Assembly: GCA_036524775.1 (NCBI GenBank)
Contig: DATDBO010000040.1
Coordinates: 24,643-88,642 of the forward strand
From: VRUE01 sp036524775
Lineage (GTDB): Bacteria; Actinomycetota; Thermoleophilia; Solirubrobacterales; 70-9
Direction of reading: 5' to 3'
Length of the DNA stretch: 64,000 bases
The translations under genes were made by a program, and so were the position numbers. This document shows, piece by piece, positions 16,913-25,865 of this stretch. A model generated the notes under the pieces. The model was not told the DNA's origin and searched no databases. It saw nothing but the letters and a program-made list of their open reading frames with translations. Every line of letters begins with the position of its first letter. Position 1 is the stretch's first letter.

Positions 16913-17971
16913 GTGTCTGACAGGCGGGGCCGGTGGGTCTGGGCCACGATTGTCGTCCTGGTCGCCAGCTTCGCCGTCGCCCCGGTCCTCCTCTCGCACG
17001 ACGTCTACAGCTACGTCGACTACGCCCGCCTCGGCGTCGTCCACGGCCTCGATCCCTACGTCTATCCGCCCGCGGCCGCGCCCTTCGACCCCGCCTACGC
17101 CCGCGTCACCTGGATCGACGCGACCAGCGCCTACGGGCCGCTCTTCACCCTGGCCACCTACCCGCTCGCCTGGCTGCCGGTGTGGTGGGCGGTCGCCGCG
17201 CTTAAGGCGACGGCCGCCCTCTCGGTCCTCGGCATCGCGCTCCTCGTCGCCAGGGCCGCGCCGGCGCGCGGCGTCTCCCCCCTCGGCGCGGCGGCCTTCG
17301 TCGCCCTCAATCCCCTGGTCCTGATCCACGTCGTCGGCGGCGCCCACAACGACGGCCTGGCGATGCTCGCGGCGACCCTCGGCATCGCCGCGACTCTCAC
17401 CGCCCGCGAGGCGACGGCGGGCGCTGCCTTCGTAGCGGCTTTCGCGATCAAGGCCCCGGCGGCCATAGCGGCCCCCTTCGCCCTGGTCAGCGCGACACGC
17501 TTGCCGGATTCACCCCACTGGAGTGGGGTCAAATCGGGAATCGCCGCGCGCTTCCTGCTCGGGGCTGCCGTCGCCGCTCTGGCGATCGGAGTCGCCGCTT
17601 ATGCCGCCTTCGGCTGGAACTGGCTCGACGCCCTCCGCCTCGCCGGCGAGAACCAGGACCGCGCCACTCACATGAGCATCCCGATAACCCTCGCCCGCCT
17701 GACCGGCCTCGACCCGACCGCGGTCCGCATCACCGCCCTCGCCCTCTTCGCGATCGCCTTCCTCTATCTCCTTATAAGGACGTGGCGGGGATCGGACTGG
17801 CTCCGCAACGCCGCCTGGGCCTCCTTCGCCCTCCTCCTGGCAACGGCCTGGCTCCTCCCCTGGTACCTGATCTGGGCCCTGCCTCTCGCCGCTCTTTCAA
17901 GAGACCGCCCCCTCCAGCTCCTAACGATCGCCCTGACCGCCTACCAGCTCCCCGCCCGGATGCCCCTGTAG
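16913..17971 (+). CDS. Polytopic membrane glycosyltransferase (MptB-like mannosyltransferase)
   Basis: 352 aa with about nine to ten hydrophobic segments. The early periplasmic motif SHDVYSYVDYARLG, followed by HGLDPYVYPP, resembles polyprenol-phosphate-mannose-dependent GT-C enzymes such as mycobacterial MptB, and the Asp at the motif start would be catalytic. GGAHNDGLAM is a second GT-C-like motif. The GTG start at 16913 is 24 bases after the PBP stop. It is shorter than typical MptB (about 450-500 aa), lacking the N-terminal helices. A short palindrome inside the gene (17512-17529) encodes part of a loop. The last 51 bases overlap the convergent YbhN-like gene. Product inferred: lipoglycan or cell-envelope mannan. 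Confidence 0.75.
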   Translation: MSDRRGRWVWATIVVLVASFAVAPVLLSHDVYSYVDYARLGVVHGLDPYVYPPAAAPFDPAYARVTWIDATSAYGPLFTLATYPLAWLPVWWAVAALKATAALSVLGIALLVARAAPARGVSPLGAAAFVALNPLVLIHVVGGAHNDGLAMLAATLGIAATLTAREATAGAAFVAAFAIKAPAAIAAPFALVSATRLPDSPHWSGVKSGIAARFLLGAAVAALAIGVAAYAAFGWNWLDALRLAGENQDRATHMSIPITLARLTGLDPTAVRITALALFAIAFLYLLIRTWRGSDWLRNAAWASFALLLATAWLLPWYLIWALPLAALSRDRPLQLLTIALTAYQLPARMPL

Positions 17972-19012
17972 CTCGGCCTCAGCCGCTTCCTCCTCAGGCG
18001 AAGCATGGATGACGCCGGTCGGGATCGACCAACCCTCGCGCTTGCCCAGCGCGGTGACCAGCCCGACGTAGATCAGCTCGACCGCGGTCAGCACGAAGCG
18101 CACCGCGATCGCGATCAGCGAGCCGACCGCGAAGCTCTTGCCCGGCAGCGCCCCCTTCACCGCCCAGGCGAAGGCGGCGTCGCGGATCCCCAACCCGGCC
18201 GGCGCGACCAGGGTGACCAGCGCCGCAACGTAGCCGACTGCCTGCGCCGAGCCGACCGTGAGGATCTCGTCGGTGGGGACCGTCGCGACCGAGCGGGCGA
18301 CGCAGTAGACGCCGACCGAAACCACGCTCCAGTTGAGCAGGTAGAAGAGGAGCAGACCGATCACGCCGCGCAGCGGGATCACGCCGGGCAGGGGGTCGCG
18401 GCCGAATGCCCGCAGTGCGCGGTCGGCGAGAGGCCGAAAGACCGGCGGGCTGAGCAGCGCGACGAGCGCCGGGATCACCAGCACCACCGCCCAGCGCAGC
18501 GGCTGGTCCTGCAGGTCGGGGTGGCTGATCAGGAAGAAGGCGGCGAAGGCGATCCCCGACGTCGCCGAGATCGCCTGTTCGTAGGCGATGCTCGCCATCG
18601 TGATCCGCCGCGGCACGCCGGCCCGCTCGGAGAGCAGCAGGCGCCCCAGTACATAGAGCACGCTGCCGGGCACGTAGCGGGCGAGCAGCGGCTGGCCCCA
18701 AGCGACCTGCGCCCGTCCGAACCCGATCCGGTAGCCGAGCGCGCGCAGGATCAGATCCCAGCCGAGCGCGCTGAGCGCGTAGAAGAGCGGCAGGACGAGG
18801 AATGCCGGAATCAGCCAGACGAGGTGGAAGTGGACCCCCTCGCCCTTGATCTCCGACCACTGGTTGACGACGGTGAGGACGAGGAAGCCGAAGACGACGA
18901 CCGCTATGCCGAGCTGAATCGCGAGCCGGACGCGCTTGCTGCGCGGGGGGCGGGAGCCGAAGCTGGCGGCGGTCTCACCGATCCGGTGTAGGAGTGGTTG
19001 GTCCTCTGCCAC
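17921..19012 (-). CDS. YbhN/AglD-type membrane protein (LPG synthase TM domain family)
   Basis: 363 aa with about eight hydrophobic segments. Motifs such as RYVPGSVLYVLGRLLL and APAGLGIRDAAFAW are those of the flippase-like domain shared by YbhN proteins and the membrane half of lysyl-phosphatidylglycerol synthase. No aminoacyl-transferase domain is attached, so a lipid-related transport role is more likely than lysine transfer. The GTG at 19012 is preceded at 9 nt by TAAGGT, which suggests a leaderless mRNA. It overlaps the 3' end of the MptB-like gene, consistent with a shared lipoglycan pathway but not proof of it. Confidence 0.8.
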   Translation of the reverse strand: MAEDQPLLHRIGETAASFGSRPPRSKRVRLAIQLGIAVVVFGFLVLTVVNQWSEIKGEGVHFHLVWLIPAFLVLPLFYALSALGWDLILRALGYRIGFGRAQVAWGQPLLARYVPGSVLYVLGRLLLSERAGVPRRITMASIAYEQAISATSGIAFAAFFLISHPDLQDQPLRWAVVLVIPALVALLSPPVFRPLADRALRAFGRDPLPGVIPLRGVIGLLLFYLLNWSVVSVGVYCVARSVATVPTDEILTVGSAQAVGYVAALVTLVAPAGLGIRDAAFAWAVKGALPGKSFAVGSLIAIAVRFVLTAVELIYVGLVTALGKREGWSIPTGVIHASPEEEAAEAELQGHPGGELVGGQGDR

Positions 19013-19076
19013 GCTTGTCGCACCTTAGTCAGGTCATGGGCTGTTACCCGGTACCCGCAGCGGGCAGAATGGCCGC

Positions 19077-19982
19077 ATGGGCGAGTTCGATCTCCTCGCG
19101 CGCGTGCGGGAACGGCTTCCTCAGCCGGGCCCCCGCGTGCGGCTCGGCAGCGGCGACGACGCCGCCGTCTCAGTGCCCGGCGGGGCTACCGCAACCTCGG
19201 TCGACGCACTCGTCGACGGCGTCCACTTCCGCCGCCAGTGGAGCAGCCCGGCGCAGATCGGCGCCAAGGCCCTGGCCGTCGCCCTCTCGGACCTGGCGGC
19301 GATGGGGGCGGCGCCGGGCGAGGCCTACGTCGTGCTCGGCGTCCCCGCCGACCTCGACGAGGACGGCTGCCTCGAGCTGCTCGACGGCCTCGCCCGCGTG
19401 GCCGTCGAGACCGGCACGACGCTGGCCGGGGGAGACGTGACGCGGGCACCGGTCCTGACCCTGGCGGTGACCGTCGTCGGCCACGCAGAGCGCGCCGAGG
19501 ACCTGGTGAGGCGATCCGGTGCCCGTCCGGGCGACGTACTGGTCGTGACCGGCGAGCTGGGCGGCGCTGCGGCCGGTTTCCAGCTGCTGGAACAGGGGAA
19601 AGACGGACCGCCTGCCTTGATCGCACGCCAACTCGAGCCGAAGCCGCGCCTTGCGGAGGGGAGGATGCTGGCGAAAGCGGGCGCCACGGCGATGATCGAC
19701 CTCAGCGACGGCCTCGGCGGCGACGCGGGGCACCTCGCCGAGGCAAGCGGCGTCGGATTGAAAATCGACGCCGACTCCCTTCCACTTGCCGACGGAGTCA
19801 CCGACATGGTCCTTGCCGTCTCGGGAGGCGAAGACTACGAGTTGCTCGCGGCGATTCCTCGGGATCGGGTCCCCGACGGCCCGGTGACGCCGATCGGCGA
19901 GGTCGTCGCCGGCGAGGGGGTCGAGATCAGGCTGCCTGGCGGGGAACTTCTGGAGCCGACTGGATTCGATCAGCTGGATTGA
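19077..19982 (+). CDS. thiL: Thiamine-monophosphate kinase
   Basis: 301 aa, standard length. It phosphorylates thiamine monophosphate with ATP to give the cofactor thiamine diphosphate. Visible AIRS/PurM-family motifs: GDDAAV near residue 26, TSVDALVDGVHF near 41-52, SDLAAMGA near 66, DLSDGLGGDAG near 208 and SGGEDYELL near 250, which bind metal and nucleotide. CAGAAT lies 6 nt upstream of the ATG. No other thi gene is nearby and no TPP riboswitch is seen upstream. The 3' end overlaps the convergent small FlgM-like gene by 56 bases. Confidence 0.95.
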   Translation: MGEFDLLARVRERLPQPGPRVRLGSGDDAAVSVPGGATATSVDALVDGVHFRRQWSSPAQIGAKALAVALSDLAAMGAAPGEAYVVLGVPADLDEDGCLELLDGLARVAVETGTTLAGGDVTRAPVLTLAVTVVGHAERAEDLVRRSGARPGDVLVVTGELGGAAAGFQLLEQGKDGPPALIARQLEPKPRLAEGRMLAKAGATAMIDLSDGLGGDAGHLAEASGVGLKIDADSLPLADGVTDMVLAVSGGEDYELLAAIPRDRVPDGPVTPIGEVVAGEGVEIRLPGGELLEPTGFDQLD

Positions 19983-20115
19983 GCGTCGCGCCGGTCAGCA
20001 GCACCCGCACACCGCGGCGGCGCAGCATCGCGCACGCGATCGCTTCCGGCCGGGGCCGGTAGGCGCCGCTCTCGACGAGGCTTTTCAGGTCGCGCTGCTC
20101 CATCACGAGCTTCAT
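19927..20115 (-). CDS. Small FlgM-like protein (62 aa)
   Basis: The central sequence LKSLVESGAYRPRPEAIACAMLRR resembles the C-terminal sigma28-binding part of FlgM (pattern: short helix, SG.Y....E.IA.AML.R), split here only for display. It has a hydrophilic tail and no TM segment. Starts at ATG 20115 or 20103 (MEQRD); I favour 20115 tentatively. It overlaps the 3' end of thiL by 56 bases and is divergent from the response regulator gene. No flagellar gene is present in the window, so an anti-sigma role outside motility, or another binding role, is possible. Recognition is by motif only. Confidence 0.5.
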   Translation of the reverse strand: MKLVMEQRDLKSLVESGAYRPRPEAIACAMLRRRGVRVLLTGATLNPADRIQSAPEVPRQAA

Positions 20116-20214
20116 ATCGGCCGCCCACCCGTCAACCTTAGTTCTTGGTACTAGCACATACGTCCACAACGCCTGACCGGTCGGTTGGCCGGACAGCCGG
20201 ACTACTCTTTGTCC

Positions 20215-20909
<695 letters not shown>

Positions 20910-20913
<4 letters not shown>

Positions 20914-21971
20914 ACCGGCTCCGCCTCACCCCGCTCGGCAGCATGATCACGACCGTGTCGCTGTCGATCGGGGTGGGGACCTCGATCATCGTCTACCTCT
21001 GGGTGGTGGTGGTCGAAGGGCACGACGGCGCGGCCGGCCCGATCCTCACCGGCGGCCTGATCGCCATCCTGCTCGCCCTCGCCATCGGCTACTACTTCGC
21101 CCGCCTGGTCGCCCTGCGGGTGAGCCGGATCGAGGACGCCGCACGCAAGGTCGCCGACGGCGACTTCGCCACCCGCATCCCGGTCGACTCCTCCGGCCAG
21201 CTCGGCCAGCTCGCGCGCACCTTCAACGAGATGCAGCGCCGCCTGGCCGAGCTCGACAGCGCCCGCAAGCAGTTCATCGCCAACGCCTCGCACGAGCTGC
21301 GCACGCCGATCTTCAGCCTCGGCGGCTTCGTCGAGCTGCTCGACGAGGAGGACCCGAACCCGGAGGAGCGGGCCGAGTTCATACGGACGATGCGCCGGCA
21401 GATCGAGCGGCTGACCAAGCTCACCGGCGACCTGCTCAACCTCTCCCAGCTGGACGCCGGCGGGATCGTCATGGAGATCCGCAGCGTCGACCTCGGCTCG
21501 CTGGCGCGCGACGTGGTGCGCGAGTTCGGCGCCCGGGCCGAACTGCGCGGCTCGCGGCTCGAGCTGCGCACGCCGCAGCACCCGGTGATCGCCGGCGCCG
21601 ACCCGGAGAGGGTGCGACAGATCATCCGTATCCTGCTCGACAACGCCCTCACCCACACCCCGGAGGGCACCAGCGTCACCGTGACCATCTACTCCGTCGA
21701 CCAGCGCGCCGAGCTGACCGTCTCCGACGACGGCACCGGCATTCCGCAGCGGGTTCAGAAACGCATCTTCGAGCGCTTCTACACGGCCGACTCCGCGGGC
21801 GGCTCGGGGCTCGGCCTGGCGATCGCGCGCGAGCTGGCCCAGCGCCTGGACGGCCGCATCGCGATCTCCTCCAGCCGTCGCTTCACCGCCTTCACGCTCG
21901 ACCTGCCGCTCGCCCCACCCGGGGCCTCGCCGCCGCCCCTCGTCGCCGACGAGGCGAAGGCGACCGCGTGA
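20910..21971 (+). CDS. Membrane sensor histidine kinase
   Basis: 353 aa. Two TM helices near the N-terminus (about 11-32 and 44-65) with a very short extracytoplasmic loop of about 12 residues, so it probably senses membrane state or a partner protein. HAMP follows (SRIEDAARKVADGDF), then the H-box ASHELRTPIF with the phospho-accepting His, N-box IRILLDNALTHTP, G1 DDGTGIP and G2 GGSGLGLAIA. The start overlaps the response-regulator stop (ATGA at 20910-20913), and the stop overlaps the GTG of the HtrA gene. Likely phosphorylates the preceding regulator. Confidence 0.93.
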
Positions 21972-23092
21972 GGGCGCTCCTCCCGGCGCTGCTCATCCTG
22001 GCCCTGCTCGCCGGCTGCGGCGGCGAGGACGAGGGCGCTTCGGGAGCGGCCGCCCCTGAGACGACCAAGACGACGACCCAGGTCGTCGTGCAGGCGGCGA
22101 GCGAGGGCTTCGATGCGGCCGCCGTCTACCGCGAGGCCTCCCCCGGCGTGGTCACGATCCGCTCGATCTTCAACCAGGGTGCGGCCGAAGGCTCCGGCTT
22201 CGTGCTCGACACCGAGGGCCGGATCGTCACCAACGCCCATGTCGTCACCAACGGCGAGGGGGAGGACCGCAAGGAGGCGAAGGCCGTCTACGTCGAGTTC
22301 CCCGACCGCAACGTCGTGCCCGCGCAGATCGTCGGCTTCGATCCCTTCGCCGACGTCGCCCTGCTCGAGGTCGCGCCCGACGGCTTCGAGCTGCACCCGC
22401 TCGAGCTGGGCGACGACGAGGCGCTGGTGGTCGGCCAGCCGGTGGCGGCGATCGGCAGCCCCTTCGGCGAGCAGCAGTCGCTCTCGATCGGGATCGTCTC
22501 CGCCACCGACCGCTCGGTCGGCTCGCTGACCCAGTTCCAGATCGAGGGCGCGATCCAGACCGACGCCTCGATCAACCCCGGCAACTCGGGCGGGCCGCTG
22601 CTCGACGCGGGTGCCCGCGTGGTCGGCATCAACCAACAGATCGAGACCAACTCCGGCGCCAACGACGGCGTCGGCTTCGCGGTGCCGATCTCGACGGTGA
22701 AGCGCTCGATCGAGCAGCTGCAGCGCAGCGGCGAGGCCGAGTACGCATACATCGGCGTCTCTGTGCAGGCGATCTACCCGCAGCTCGCCGAGAAGCTGGA
22801 CCTCCCCGTCGACCGCGGCGGCCTGATCGCCGAAGTCGTCCCGGACGGCCCGGCTGACGAGGCCGGCCTGGAGGGCGGCGACGGCAAACTGCGCTTCCAA
22901 GGGGTCCCCTACGAAACCGGCGGCGACACGATCCTCGCCGTCGAGGGCCGCGAGGTCGTCCAGCCCGACGACCTCGCCCGCTACATGTCCCTCTTCCAGC
23001 CGGGCGACAAGGTGACGCTCGACGTGATCCGCGAGGACGGCGAGCGCGCGAGGGTCGAGGTTGCTTTGGGAAAGCGCCCGGTCGCCGAATAG
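21968..23092 (+). CDS. HtrA/DegP-like serine protease, lipoprotein, with PDZ domain
   Basis: 374 aa. The N-terminus is a lipoprotein signal with lipobox LLAGC (Cys17), so the enzyme is membrane-anchored on the outside. The trypsin-like domain shows the triad His91 (TNAHVV), Asp129 (FADVALLEV) and Ser207 (GNSGGPLL). One PDZ domain follows at about 260-365 (YIGVSVQAI, GGLIAEVVPDGPADEAGLEGGD). The GTG start lies in the GTGA overlap with the kinase stop, so it belongs to the two-component operon. Role inferred: quality control of exported proteins under envelope stress, possibly with feedback on the kinase. Confidence 0.95.
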   Translation: MRALLPALLILALLAGCGGEDEGASGAAAPETTKTTTQVVVQAASEGFDAAAVYREASPGVVTIRSIFNQGAAEGSGFVLDTEGRIVTNAHVVTNGEGEDRKEAKAVYVEFPDRNVVPAQIVGFDPFADVALLEVAPDGFELHPLELGDDEALVVGQPVAAIGSPFGEQQSLSIGIVSATDRSVGSLTQFQIEGAIQTDASINPGNSGGPLLDAGARVVGINQQIETNSGANDGVGFAVPISTVKRSIEQLQRSGEAEYAYIGVSVQAIYPQLAEKLDLPVDRGGLIAEVVPDGPADEAGLEGGDGKLRFQGVPYETGGDTILAVEGREVVQPDDLARYMSLFQPGDKVTLDVIREDGERARVEVALGKRPVAE

Positions 23093-23131
23093 GGCGCGGC
23101 GTCCAACCGCCGTCCCCGGTAGAAATCGCCG

Positions 23132-24370
23132 ATGCTTCAGGAAGTCGCCCTCGGGCAGAAGTCCCTCTCCGACTACACCCACATCGCGGGTAAGGAGCTG
23201 AGCGAGCGGATCCGCGAGCTGGCGAAGCCGCTGGAGGGACAGCGGGTGCTGCACGTCAGCGCGACCGCGTTCGGCGGCGGCGTCTCGGAGATCCTGTACA
23301 CGATCGTGCCGCTGATGCGCGACGTCGGCATCGACGCGCACTGGCACGTCATCTTCGGCAAGGAAGAGTTCTTCAACGCGACCAAGCTGCTGCACAACTC
23401 GCTGCAGGGGGCGGAGGAGACGCTGAGCGCCGAGCAGTGGGCGATCTTCGACGAGATCAACGCGGTCAACGCCGACGGGCTGAAAGGCGAGTGGGACACG
23501 ATCGTCGTCCACGACCCGCAGCCGATCGGCCTGCGTCGCGGCGCGTCGGAGAAGAGCCGCAACTGGATCTGGCGCTGCCACATCGACCTCTCCGAGCCGA
23601 ACCCGGCGCCGATCGCCCGCCTGCAGCCGCTGATCGAGGAGTACGACGCGACCGTCTGGCACCTGCCCGACTACGTGCCCAACGGGATCAACGGCCACAA
23701 CGGCATCCGCATCATCCCGCCGGCGATCGACCCGCTCTCGCCGAAGAACATGGCCTTCTCGCCCGACGACGCCGCCTTCGTCTGCCACCAGTTCGGCATA
23801 GACGTCGACCGCCCGCTGATCACCCAGGTGTCTCGCTTCGACCCGTGGAAGGACCCGATCGGCGTGATCGACGCCTACCGCGCGGTGACCGCGGAGATGC
23901 CCGAGGTGCAGCTGGCGCTGGTCGGCTCGATGGCGACCGACGACCCGGAGGGCTGGGAGTTCTTCCAGCAGACGGTCGAATACGCCGACGGCGACGAGGA
24001 CATCAAGATCCTCAACAACCTCAACAACGTCGGCGCGATCGAGGTCAACGCCTTCCAGTCGCAATCGGACGTCTGCCTGCAGAAGTCGATCCGCGAGGGC
24101 TTCGGCCTGACCGTCACCGAGGCGCTCTGGAAGGGGCGCCCGACGGTCGCCGGCAACGTCGGCGGCATCCCGCTGCAGATCACCGACGGCGAGAGCGGCT
24201 TCCTGGTCGACTCCCCGCAGGAGTGTGCGCAGCGCTGCATCGAGATCCTCGCCGACCCGGAGCTGGGCATGCGCCTCGGCAAGGCGGGCAAGGAACACGC
24301 CCGGCGCGAGTTCCTCTCGCCGCGATTGCTGCGCGACTGGCTGCAGTTGTTCGGCGAATTGGACGAGTAG
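23132..24370 (+). CDS. treT: Trehalose synthase, glycosyltransferring (GT4, TreT family)
   Basis: 412 aa. TreT makes trehalose from an NDP-glucose and glucose, reversibly. Diagnostic stretches match archaeal TreT from memory: ATAFGGGVSEILYTIVPLMR near the N-terminus, IVVHDPQPIGL, WIWRCHIDLSEPN, ITQVSRFDPWKDP, and the GT4 donor-site motif SIREGFGLTVTEALWKG with its two Glu. TAGAAA lies 6 nt before the ATG, indicating a leaderless mRNA. otsA follows after 31 bases with its own -10-like element. Two trehalose routes adjacent to an envelope-stress operon suggest an osmotic or desiccation protection block. Confidence 0.88.
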   Translation: MLQEVALGQKSLSDYTHIAGKELSERIRELAKPLEGQRVLHVSATAFGGGVSEILYTIVPLMRDVGIDAHWHVIFGKEEFFNATKLLHNSLQGAEETLSAEQWAIFDEINAVNADGLKGEWDTIVVHDPQPIGLRRGASEKSRNWIWRCHIDLSEPNPAPIARLQPLIEEYDATVWHLPDYVPNGINGHNGIRIIPPAIDPLSPKNMAFSPDDAAFVCHQFGIDVDRPLITQVSRFDPWKDPIGVIDAYRAVTAEMPEVQLALVGSMATDDPEGWEFFQQTVEYADGDEDIKILNNLNNVGAIEVNAFQSQSDVCLQKSIREGFGLTVTEALWKGRPTVAGNVGGIPLQITDGESGFLVDSPQECAQRCIEILADPELGMRLGKAGKEHARREFLSPRLLRDWLQLFGELDE

Positions 24371-24401
24371 CCCGGGGCGGTCGGGGTAGGCTGAGGGGCC
24401 G

Positions 24402-25865
24402 ATGCCCGACTCCGATCCGCTGATCATCGTCTCCAACCGCGGGCCGGCGCAGTTCGAGCGCGACGAGTCGGACGAGCGCACCGTGCAGCGCGGCGGCGGC
24501 GGGTTGGTGACGGCGCTCTCGGGCCTCGTCTCCCACCGCGAGGCGCTCTGGATCGCCTCGGCGATGACCGACGAGGACGTCGCCGTCTCCGAGGAGCGCG
24601 GCGGGCCGGTCGAGCTCTCGATCGACGGGATCGAGTACCGGGTGCTGCTGGTCGGCAGCGATCCCGACGCCTACGACGGCTTCTACAACGTGATCGCCAA
24701 CCCGATCCTGTGGTTCATCCAGCACTACCTCTGGGACCTCTCCAACGCGCCGGACATCCGCCAGACGGAGCTCGACGCCTGGGACTACGGCTACCAGGCG
24801 GTCAACCGAGACATCGCCCGCGCCGTGCTGGGCCAGATTGAGGATCGCGAGCGGCCGCTGGTGATGCTGCACGACTACCACCTCTACACCGCGCCGGCGA
24901 TGATCCGCGACGCGCGGCCGGACGCCTTCCTGCACCACTTCGTCCACATCCCCTGGTCGCAGCCCGACAGCTGGCGCATCCTGCCCGGGCGGATCCGCGA
25001 GGCGATCTTCCGCGGCATGCTCGCCAACGACATCATCGGCTTCCACACGCACGCCTACTGCATCAACTTCATCCGCTGCTGCGACGAACTGCTCGAGGTA
25101 GAGGTCGACTACGACAGCTGCGTGGTGCGGCACGCCGGCGGCGAGACGCGGGCGCGCGCCTACCCGCTCTCGATCGACGCGGAGCGGCTGCGGCGGGCGG
25201 CCGAGTCGACCGAGGTGCGCCAGTACGAGCGCGACCTGCTGGAGCGGCGGCGCGAGCACCTGATCATCCGCGTCGACCGCGCGGACCTCTCGAAGAACGT
25301 GCTGCGCGGCTTCACCGCCTTCGACACCTTCCTCACCCAGCACCCGGAGTTCCTCGAGAAGGTGACCTTCATCGCCCACCTGCAGCCCTCGCGCCAGGAC
25401 GTGCCCGAGTACGCCGAGTACCTGGAGAAAATCGAGGCGCTGGTGGCGGTCGTCAACCACCGCCACGGCACCACCGACTGGATGCCGATCGACCTGAAGA
25501 TCTACGAGAACTTCCACGAGGCGGTCGCCCGCTACAAGCACTTCGACCTCTTGATGGTCAACTCGATCTTCGACGGGATGAACCTGGTCGCCAAGGAGGC
25601 GCCGGCGGTCAACACCCGCGACGGCGTCCTGATGCTTTCCGAGAACACCGGCTCGCACGAGGAGCTGGCCGATTGCGTCCTCTCGGTCAACCCCTTCGAC
25701 GTCCAGGAGCAGGCCGACGCGATCTATCGGGCGCTGACGATGGAGCCGGAAGAGCGGCGGCTGCGCGCGGCGCACCTGAAGGAGATCATCTACTCGCGCA
25801 ATCCGGGGGATTGGGTGGACGAGCAGTTGAAGGACATCGACGCGTTGCGTGAGGCGGTGGCGTGA
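24402..25865 (+). CDS. otsA: Trehalose-6-phosphate synthase (GT20)
   Basis: 487 aa, usual length. It makes trehalose 6-phosphate from an NDP-glucose and glucose 6-phosphate. The N-terminus IIVSNRGPAQF and GGGGLVTALSGL hold the donor-phosphate loop. VMLHDYHLYTAPAMIRDARP, HHFVHIPWSQPD and RVDRADLSKNVLRGFTAF are family motifs (Arg and Lys contacting phosphates), as is MLSENTGSHEEL. No otsB phosphatase is adjacent. TAGGCT lies 9 nt upstream of the ATG. The gene ends 11 bases before the stop of an IS110 transposase on the opposite strand, so the insertion sits right at its 3' end; the C-terminus itself looks intact. Confidence 0.92.
   Translation: MPDSDPLIIVSNRGPAQFERDESDERTVQRGGGGLVTALSGLVSHREALWIASAMTDEDVAVSEERGGPVELSIDGIEYRVLLVGSDPDAYDGFYNVIANPILWFIQHYLWDLSNAPDIRQTELDAWDYGYQAVNRDIARAVLGQIEDRERPLVMLHDYHLYTAPAMIRDARPDAFLHHFVHIPWSQPDSWRILPGRIREAIFRGMLANDIIGFHTHAYCINFIRCCDELLEVEVDYDSCVVRHAGGETRARAYPLSIDAERLRRAAESTEVRQYERDLLERRREHLIIRVDRADLSKNVLRGFTAFDTFLTQHPEFLEKVTFIAHLQPSRQDVPEYAEYLEKIEALVAVVNHRHGTTDWMPIDLKIYENFHEAVARYKHFDLLMVNSIFDGMNLVAKEAPAVNTRDGVLMLSENTGSHEELADCVLSVNPFDVQEQADAIYRALTMEPEERRLRAAHLKEIIYSRNPGDWVDEQLKDIDALREAVA

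Noticed and set aside
14309..17347. A 1012-aa open frame on the minus strand across PBP and MptB-like genes
   Set aside because: Antisense to two genes with clear catalytic motifs; long antisense frames are common in high-GC DNA and its Arg/Asp/Gly-rich translation has no domain.
21779..24481. A 900-aa minus-strand open frame opposite HtrA and treT
   Set aside because: Shadow frame of well-supported genes on the other strand, with low-complexity composition.
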